NCBI GenBank assembly: GCA_905234855.1
Contig: CAJOIU010000010.1
Location: 20,869 to 77,823, forward strand
Source: an uncultured Oscillospiraceae bacterium
GTDB lineage: Bacteria; Bacillota; Clostridia; Oscillospirales; Oscillospiraceae
Length of the DNA stretch: 56,955 nucleotides
Reading direction: 5' to 3'
The first letter of the stretch is position 1. Each line of letters opens with the position of its first letter. The position numbers and the translations under genes are program-made. The notes beneath the pieces are model-generated. The model was not told the origin of the DNA. It saw nothing but the letters and a program-made list of their open reading frames with translations, and made no database searches. Positions 51,797 to 56,955 of this stretch are shown one piece after another.

Positions 51797-52654
51797 TTAC
51801 GCGCCGATCTCGGCCTTTATAAAGGCGATGGCGCGGCGGCAGGCCTCGTCCGCCTCGGGGTACAGCCCCACATCGGCGGCAAAGGCATGCCCCAGCTCGG
51901 GCCAATGGTCGTAGACCACATCCACGCCCTGCGCCCGCATATCGGCGATCATTTCCTCGCCGGGTCCCACAAGAAACGCCTCCAGCCCGGTGGCACCGTA
52001 TTGGATGAACACCCGCTTCATGCCTCGGTAGTCTCCGTAGCGCGGTGAAATCAGCGGCGCGGTAAGGTCGCGCTCCGGCGCGAGAGGACGGCCGACGGCT
52101 CCTTCCGTGCCGGAAAGATCGGCAGCCGGAGACAAGGCTGCGATCGCCCCGGGACGGGGGATGCCGTACATCTTGCACCACAGCCACAGGGACAGGGACA
52201 GGTTCCCCCCCGCGGATTCGCCGGTGACAGCGATGTGCTCCGCCGAATATCCCTCCTTCAGCAGGGCGGTATACACCGCCGCCGCGTCATGGACGGTATC
52301 GGGGAAATGGTTCTCCGGCAGCATCCGATAATCCACGGACACGCAGTTCAAGCCCGACCGAGCCGCCAGCTCCGCCCCGAAGGGATAGTCCATATACACC
52401 CCCTTGGGTACCGGCTGAAAGCCGCCGCCGTGGAGATAGATAATGAGCTTATCCTTCGGCGCGCCCGCCATGCGGCACCATTCGACCTTGACCCCCGCGA
52501 CCGTTTCCTTGGATACGGTCACGCCCTCCGGGATGGGAAAGCCGCCGCCCAGCAGGTATACACCCTCGGGCGGGGGATCGTCCGGCCCCAGCGAGCCGGG
52601 GGGAGGCAGCTTGGCAAACGCCTCCTGAAAGGCCAGATATTCCTTGCTGACCAT
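51797..52654 (-). CDS. Alpha/beta hydrolase (hormone-sensitive-lipase-like esterase)
   Basis: A 285 aa cytoplasmic esterase of the HSL/acetyl-esterase class. The oxyanion motif is HGGGF (about 74-78) and the nucleophile serine is in GESAGG (about 144-149). The C-terminal His is in WPELGHAFA. The usual catalytic Asp in the G(S/D)xExLLDD loop is not seen: the matching loop here reads GATGLEAFLVGPGEE, so the acid is shifted or absent. It starts 6 bp after dctM with no good ribosome site, so it is probably translated by coupling. Between transporter genes, it may hydrolyse the imported compound. Substrate unknown. Confidence 0.85.
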   Translation of the reverse strand: MVSKEYLAFQEAFAKLPPPGSLGPDDPPPEGVYLLGGGFPIPEGVTVSKETVAGVKVEWCRMAGAPKDKLIIYLHGGGFQPVPKGVYMDYPFGAELAARSGLNCVSVDYRMLPENHFPDTVHDAAAVYTALLKEGYSAEHIAVTGESAGGNLSLSLWLWCKMYGIPRPGAIAALSPAADLSGTEGAVGRPLAPERDLTAPLISPRYGDYRGMKRVFIQYGATGLEAFLVGPGEEMIADMRAQGVDVVYDHWPELGHAFAADVGLYPEADEACRRAIAFIKAEIGA

Positions 52655-52660
52655 CGGCGG

Positions 52661-53986
52661 TTACAAGCCCGCCGCGCCCAGCGCCGTGGGGATGGCAAGG
52701 CAGATCTGCGGGAAGAGCGCCATGAGCAGAACGACAATGATCTCGCAGGTGAAGTAGGGCACCACGCCGGCGAAAATCTCGGCCGGCTTGATGCGCAGTG
52801 CGTTCGACGTGGCGAATACGTTCATGCCGATGGGCGGCGTGAGTCCCGCGATCTCGCACACGAAGCAGAGGGTGATGACCAGCACATAGGGGCTGTAGCC
52901 CACGGCGGTCAGGATCGGGAACACCACGGGGACCGTGATAATGATGATGGAGACCACGTCCATGCAGCAGCCGCAGAACACATACAGCAGCAGCACGAGA
53001 CAGAAGATGAGGAACGGGGGCGCGTTCACATTGGCGATCCCCTGCGCCATCGTGTCCGCCAGCTTCGTAAGGGAGATAAAGGAGCCGAAGAGCTGACCGG
53101 CGATGATGATGGGGAAGACACCCGCCTCCATGCAGGCCGCATCCCACAGGTTCCACGCGACGCGGCGCAGGGGGATATGCTTGGCGAAGGCATAGATCGT
53201 GACCGCCACGGCGCCGATAGCGCCGCCGACGGTAGCGGTGAACCATCCGGCGAAGGTGCCGCCGATGATGAGACCGAACAGGCACAGGATGGGGATGAGC
53301 AGCGTGAGGCTCTTGAGCTTCTCTACGACGGGGATCTTCGGGCCGCCGCCGGGAGGGATGCTTCCCTTCGAGAAGACGCCGATCAGAAGCACGGTGATCG
53401 CCAGCGCCACCGCGGTGAACAGGCCGGGGCCTACGCCGCACATCAGCGCGGTACCGACGTTCATGGTGATGGGGGAGATCATGCAGTACATGATGATGGC
53501 CATGGAGGGCGGGATCAGCGTGGACAGCGCGCCCGAAGCCGCGATGCAGCCAAGGGAATACTTCCGGCTGTAGCCGGCCGCCTCCAGCTCGGGCATGGCG
53601 AGCTTGCCGAACACGACGTTGCCGGCAACGGAGGAGCCGGAGCAGGCGCCGAAGACGGCGTTCGCCGCGATGACGGTAAACAGCAGGCCGCCCTTGATGC
53701 GGCCGAGCCAGTTATGCATGGCCTTGAAGGCGCCGCCCGCGATGCCCGTCTCACCGGCCAAGGCGCCGACCAGCATGAACATCGGGAACACGGCGTAGTT
53801 GTAGTTTGCCGCCAGTTCAAAGGGCGCCGCCGTGAACTGAGAAAACAGGATGGCCGTATTGCCGTGGCCGATCCAAATAAAGCCAACGAAAGCCGAACAC
53901 ATCAGCGAGACGAAGATGGGAACGCCCATGAAAATGAGCACCATCATGACAACAAAGATGATAATACCGATCACTGCCGCGCTCAT
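52661..53986 (-). CDS. dctM: TRAP transporter large permease (DctM)
   Basis: The 441 aa transport subunit with about 12-14 hydrophobic segments. Family landmarks are GIAGGAFKAMHNWLG near 82-96, GACSGSSVAGNVVFGKLAMPE near 111-131 (DctM core), and GLTPPIGMNVFATS near 375-388. It overlaps dctQ by 4 bases (ATGA) and is followed closely by the hydrolase gene. The complete Q-M-P set makes this a full importer. Confidence 0.95.
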   Translation of the reverse strand: MSAAVIGIIIFVVMMVLIFMGVPIFVSLMCSAFVGFIWIGHGNTAILFSQFTAAPFELAANYNYAVFPMFMLVGALAGETGIAGGAFKAMHNWLGRIKGGLLFTVIAANAVFGACSGSSVAGNVVFGKLAMPELEAAGYSRKYSLGCIAASGALSTLIPPSMAIIMYCMISPITMNVGTALMCGVGPGLFTAVALAITVLLIGVFSKGSIPPGGGPKIPVVEKLKSLTLLIPILCLFGLIIGGTFAGWFTATVGGAIGAVAVTIYAFAKHIPLRRVAWNLWDAACMEAGVFPIIIAGQLFGSFISLTKLADTMAQGIANVNAPPFLIFCLVLLLYVFCGCCMDVVSIIIITVPVVFPILTAVGYSPYVLVITLCFVCEIAGLTPPIGMNVFATSNALRIKPAEIFAGVVPYFTCEIIVVLLMALFPQICLAIPTALGAAGL

Positions 53987-54555
53987 GCTTCCTCGCCTCC
54001 TTCCTCAAGCTCCGCCCCCGGGGCGGGTTCCAGATCCACCTTCGGCACCACGATGCGGACGATGCTCCACAGGAAGCTGAACGCCAGCATAAAGAAGCCG
54101 AAAGCGAAGATCAGCGAAAACGGCCACAGGGCAAAGCCGATTCCCGTGGTGCTGGATTTCATGTGGTAGGTGATGTGCTTGATCATCTGCACGATGCCGC
54201 GGCAGCCGACGAAAATGCTGATGGCCGCGCCGAGGACAAAGCTGCAGATGCTGACGATATTTTGCATCTTCTGCGGGAATTTCTGGCTCAGAAGGTCAAT
54301 ATTCGTCTGCCCGCGGTCAAGGGTGACAAAGCCGGCACAGAGAAATACCGCCGGGACATGCAGATACTTGATGAGCTCCGTAGACATCGGAATCCCGTGA
54401 TGGAAGATCTTCTCTCCCAAAACGTTGAAAAACGCGACGAACATAATGGCCACCAGACACACCGCTGCAGCATATGAGATGCACCGAATGATCTTGACGA
54501 TCCATTGATCCGCCTTACCCCAACCGCCGATCAGGGTCTGATTGTGCAGGGGCAT
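53983..54555 (-). CDS. dctQ: TRAP transporter small permease (DctQ)
   Basis: The 190 aa small membrane subunit with four TM segments (about 25-45, 60-80, 100-120, 140-162). Typical features are the FFNVLGEKIFHHGIPMSTELIKYL region and the C-terminal acidic tail (PGAELEEGGEE). It overlaps dctM by 4 bases, so they are co-translated. It lies 71 bp after the reductase gene. Confidence 0.9.
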   Translation of the reverse strand: MPLHNQTLIGGWGKADQWIVKIIRCISYAAAVCLVAIMFVAFFNVLGEKIFHHGIPMSTELIKYLHVPAVFLCAGFVTLDRGQTNIDLLSQKFPQKMQNIVSICSFVLGAAISIFVGCRGIVQMIKHITYHMKSSTTGIGFALWPFSLIFAFGFFMLAFSFLWSIVRIVVPKVDLEPAPGAELEEGGEEA

Positions 54556-54626
54556 AGAACCACTCCTTCCCTTTCTGTGCTGTTTCTGTATTTCGGAGGG
54601 CCGGCCGCCCTTTCCGAGACAACGGA

Positions 54627-56618
54627 TCAGATCGACATGGTCACCGCATAGGCGCTGCGGTTTGTCGTCTGGATGGTGCCGGGCTTCGTGCAGTCGCCGA
54701 TCATGTAGAAATGCGGCGCGGCGCCGTAATAGGAGAGCGCCTCATCGGTCTTGGCGCGCATGCCCACGGCAAGGATCACGGTATCGGCCTCGACGCTGTG
54801 CAGCTCGCCGGTATCCTTATCGGCATATGTGACGCTGCCCGCGCCGATCTCCCGTGCCTCCGCGCCCAGAACGAACCGCAGGCTGGGGATCGCCTCCCAC
54901 GCGGCTTGGAACATGGAGCGGTAATGCATGAAGGTGCAGTCCCCGGCGATCTCCTTCCGGCGGCCGATCACGGTTACGTCCTTGCCCATCTGGGCGAGGA
55001 ACATGCCGGTCTCCACGCCGACCTCGCCGCCGCCGATGACGGCGATCCGCTGCCCAGTCTTCTCGGGATGCTCCATGGCGTCTGTCGCCACGAGGACGTT
55101 TTCGCCCTCCACCCCGGGGATCGCAGGGATCACGGGCGTGGCGCCCACCGCGGCGATCACCGCGTCAAAGCCCATGCCCTCCAGCTCCTCCGGCGTCACG
55201 CGGCAGCCGAGCCGCACCTCGACACCCTGCTTGCCGAGCTGGTAGATGAGGTAATCCTTATATTCCTTGAGCGTCCACTTGAAGGGGACGTTGTCCGCGT
55301 GGCAAATAGCGCCGCCGAGACGATCCGACGCCTCGAACACCGTAACGCTGTGACCCCGCTCCCGCAGGAACAGCGCCGCCCGCATCCCGCCGGGCCCGCC
55401 GCCGATCACGGCGATGTTTTTTTGCTGTGTCACCGGCGTAACGAGATGGCGATCCACCGCCTCGAAGCCGAAATGCGGGTTCACGGAGCAGACCGTGGAC
55501 ATGAGATCGGACTTGCTCCGACCGTGGCAGCGGTTGCACCGCAGGCAGGGAACGAGATCGTCCGCCCGATCCTCGTACAGCAGCTCGCCGTAATCGGGAT
55601 TCGAGATCCACGCGCGAGCCATCGCCACGAGATCGACCTTCCCCTCGGCGATGGCCTTATCCGCCGCCGCAGGATCGAAATAACCGCCCACGTTGCTCAC
55701 AAGGAAATCAAAGCCCTCGGCCTTGATCCGCCCGGCCAACTCCAGAAAAGGCGTAGGATTGAGCTCAAAGGGAATCGGATGGTTCTCGTCGCCGCCGGAG
55801 GAACGCACCTGCACGATGTCCACATACGGCTCCAGCAGCCGCAGGATCTGCAGACCCTCCTCAAAGGTATAGCCGCCCTCCGGCTCCTCCGCCGAGAATT
55901 GGATCTCGATGAGCATATCCTTGCCCGCGGCCTTGCGGATCTCCTGAAGCATCAGCACCGCGAAGCGCGTGCGGTTCTCCAGCGAATCCGCGCCGAACTC
56001 ATCCGTCCGAAGGTTCGTCAGCGGGGACAGGAGCTGACTAGGCACCTGCGCCCGGTAGCTCATATGTATGGTAACGGCATCGAAGCCCAGCCGCTTATAA
56101 AGTGCGGTGCGCTGGCCGTAGCTCTTGGCGATCTTATAGAGGTTCTCGGCGGGAACGTCGTCGCCGATGGTGCCGCCCATGCCCATGCTGCCGAAGACGC
56201 CCCCCGGCGGATTGGCGCTGACGGATTCCGTCTCGCCGTTTTCATTCACATAGCGGTAGATACGGCTGGCGGAGAAAAGCGATCCGCTCACCAGACTGCC
56301 GACCCCATGCATCGCCTCCACCAGCTCGATCATATAGTTCTGGCATTTGGCGTTCAGCATGTCGAAATCAGGGAAATGGGAAATGTCCAGCCAATCGGGA
56401 AGCGGCGGCTGGCCATAGTTGTCGTCCACGCCGCAGAGCGTAACAAACGCCGCCCCTGCACGGGCGCGGCCAAGAAAATGCGCGATCGTCGGATCCGCCG
56501 GATATTCCTCCGGCCCCTGTGAGAAGTGAGGCATGGAATTGGACGATTGCATGCGGTTTTTCAAAACGAACTTTCCCGCCTTGATGGGCATCAGCAGATG
56601 AGGATACGGGCTGCGCAT
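54627..56618 (-). CDS. OYE-type NADH:flavin oxidoreductase with [4Fe-4S] and FAD/NAD domains
   Basis: A 663 aa enzyme with the 2,4-dienoyl-CoA reductase layout: an N-terminal FMN-binding OYE barrel (1-345), an iron-sulfur motif CLRCNRCHGRSK...C (Cys358, 361, 364, 377), then FAD (GGGPGG, 406-411) and NAD(H) (GGGEVGVE) binding domains. Electrons pass from NADH through FAD and the cluster to FMN, which reduces an activated C=C bond. The active-site motif that normally reads HxxHGY is here His185-Met-Ser-Tyr188-Arg, so the second histidine is replaced, although LLSPLTNLRTDEFG is kept. This suggests a substrate other than the usual enoyl or dienoyl-CoA. It is first in an operon with a TRAP importer and an esterase, so it probably reduces an imported unsaturated acid. 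Confidence 0.92.
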   Translation of the reverse strand: MRSPYPHLLMPIKAGKFVLKNRMQSSNSMPHFSQGPEEYPADPTIAHFLGRARAGAAFVTLCGVDDNYGQPPLPDWLDISHFPDFDMLNAKCQNYMIELVEAMHGVGSLVSGSLFSASRIYRYVNENGETESVSANPPGGVFGSMGMGGTIGDDVPAENLYKIAKSYGQRTALYKRLGFDAVTIHMSYRAQVPSQLLSPLTNLRTDEFGADSLENRTRFAVLMLQEIRKAAGKDMLIEIQFSAEEPEGGYTFEEGLQILRLLEPYVDIVQVRSSGGDENHPIPFELNPTPFLELAGRIKAEGFDFLVSNVGGYFDPAAADKAIAEGKVDLVAMARAWISNPDYGELLYEDRADDLVPCLRCNRCHGRSKSDLMSTVCSVNPHFGFEAVDRHLVTPVTQQKNIAVIGGGPGGMRAALFLRERGHSVTVFEASDRLGGAICHADNVPFKWTLKEYKDYLIYQLGKQGVEVRLGCRVTPEELEGMGFDAVIAAVGATPVIPAIPGVEGENVLVATDAMEHPEKTGQRIAVIGGGEVGVETGMFLAQMGKDVTVIGRRKEIAGDCTFMHYRSMFQAAWEAIPSLRFVLGAEAREIGAGSVTYADKDTGELHSVEADTVILAVGMRAKTDEALSYYGAAPHFYMIGDCTKPGTIQTTNRSAYAVTMSI

Positions 56619-56699
56619 GGCGTTTCTCCTTTGCCGAAGGGAATCTCAAAACCGGCACGTCGCCTACCGATCCGATCCCGACACATTGAGATTGTATAA

Positions 56700-56728
56700 A
56701 GTATATCATTCCCGTTCCATGCCGTCAA
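56700..56728 (-). promoter_or_regulatory. SigA promoter of the OYE-TRAP operon
   Basis: Read on the minus strand: TTGACG (56723-56728), 17-bp spacer, TATACT (56700-56705), about 80 bp upstream of the start. Repeats lie just upstream of the -35. Confidence 0.8.
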
Positions 56729-56742
56729 CCCGTTTTTCGCGC

Positions 56743-56790
56743 ATGGAGAGTATGGAGAGCGTGTCTCTGTAGGTATGGAGAGCGTGTCTC
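56743..56790. repeat. Direct repeats between the OYE operon and tRNA-Ser promoters
   Basis: A 17-nt unit TATGGAGAGCGTGTCTC occurs at 56751-56767 and 56774-56790 (23-bp spacing), preceded by a partial copy ATGGAGAG at 56743-56750. Each full copy contains the dyad GAGA-N5-TCTC. The array lies 14 bp upstream of the operon -35 and 4 bp from the tRNA -35, a typical place for an activator or repressor site. Confidence 0.7.
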
Positions 56791-56794
56791 GCAG

Positions 56795-56824
56795 TTGACA
56801 AGAGCCCGACCGGGATGCTATAAT
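56795..56824 (+). promoter_or_regulatory. Consensus promoter of tRNA-Ser
   Basis: TTGACA (56795-56800), 18-bp spacer, TATAAT (56819-56824), about 43 bp before the mature 5' end. Confidence 0.9.
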
Positions 56825-56866
56825 GTGTGACTGTCGGCGGGCATCCGCCGCCGCGCCTCGATACGC

Positions 56867-56955
56867 GGAGGTGTATCGAAGTGGTCATAACGGGCCTGAC
56901 TCGAAATCAGGTAGCCCGCAAGGGCTCGTGGGTTCGAATCCCACCGCCTCCGCCA
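56867..56955 (+). tRNA. tRNA-Ser (anticodon CGA)
   Basis: An 89-nt class II tRNA. The acceptor stem pairs GGAGGTG (56867-56873) with CGCCTCC near the 3' end (one G-U pair). The anticodon stem CCTGA/TCAGG encloses loop CTCGAAA with anticodon CGA at 56902-56904, which reads UCG. The long variable arm (GCCCGCAAGGGC) is as expected for serine, and the T loop is TTCGAAT. CCA is encoded and is the last base of the window. tRNA-Ser 3' ends are common integration sites, but nothing beyond is visible. Confidence 0.97.

Overview
The window (about 57 kb, high GC, tightly packed) looks like chromosome of an anaerobic, endospore-forming Firmicute, most like Oscillospirales/Oscillospiraceae. The evidence is spo0A with phased 0A boxes, a SpoIVB-type protease, a CIRCE-controlled hrcA-grpE-dnaK-dnaJ operon, AGGAGG-type ribosome binding sites, SigA-consensus promoters, and an anaerobe-like set of TRAP transporters, an iron alcohol dehydrogenase and a [4Fe-4S] Old-Yellow-Enzyme-type reductase. 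The taxon is inferred from gene content only. No phage, insertion sequence or CRISPR array was seen. Layout: 1-3.9 kb is an operon of split transketolase, an SCP2-like protein and an iron alcohol dehydrogenase, followed by a CotH-family lipoprotein kinase. 5.4-8.8 kb holds, on the minus strand, a secreted FMN-binding-like protein, spoIVB and spo0A. 8.8-11.4 kb has a C-terminally short MocR regulator divergent from an ECF-transporter S component, then an XdhC-like gene. 11.4-15.5 kb is a sugar ABC importer (binding protein, ATPase, permease), divergent from a TAXI-type TRAP system (15.8-18.8 kb). 19.0-23.8 kb is the heat-shock operon. 24.1-27.6 kb is PMT-family glycosyltransferase, rpiB and a DUF4015-like anchored protein. 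27.6-31 kb is clpB behind a ribbon-helix-helix gene. 31.1-36.1 kb has a thiolase, a small operon of a stand-alone FakA-C-like protein with a PylC-like ATP-grasp enzyme, a uracil-type permease and mutY. 36.2-44.9 kb has a lipoprotein, miaB-mutS, pepT with an SLH/L,D-transpeptidase protein, and TIGR04255 and DUF1292 proteins. 45.0-50.6 kb has argG-argH under candidate ArgR sites and a YcxB-like/oligopeptide-binding pair. 50.7-56.6 kb is a catabolic-looking operon of OYE-type reductase, TRAP DctQ/DctM, alpha/beta hydrolase and DctP. The window ends exactly at the CCA of a tRNA-Ser(CGA) gene. The most interesting candidates for undescribed biology are the PylC-like/FakA-C pair (32.4-33.5 kb), the reductase/TRAP/esterase operon with a non-canonical active-site motif and a candidate repeat operator (50.7-56.8 kb), the transketolase/SCP2/iron-alcohol-dehydrogenase operon (0-3.9 kb), and the short MocR plus S-component pair. 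Functions were assigned by reading motifs by eye; no database search was run.
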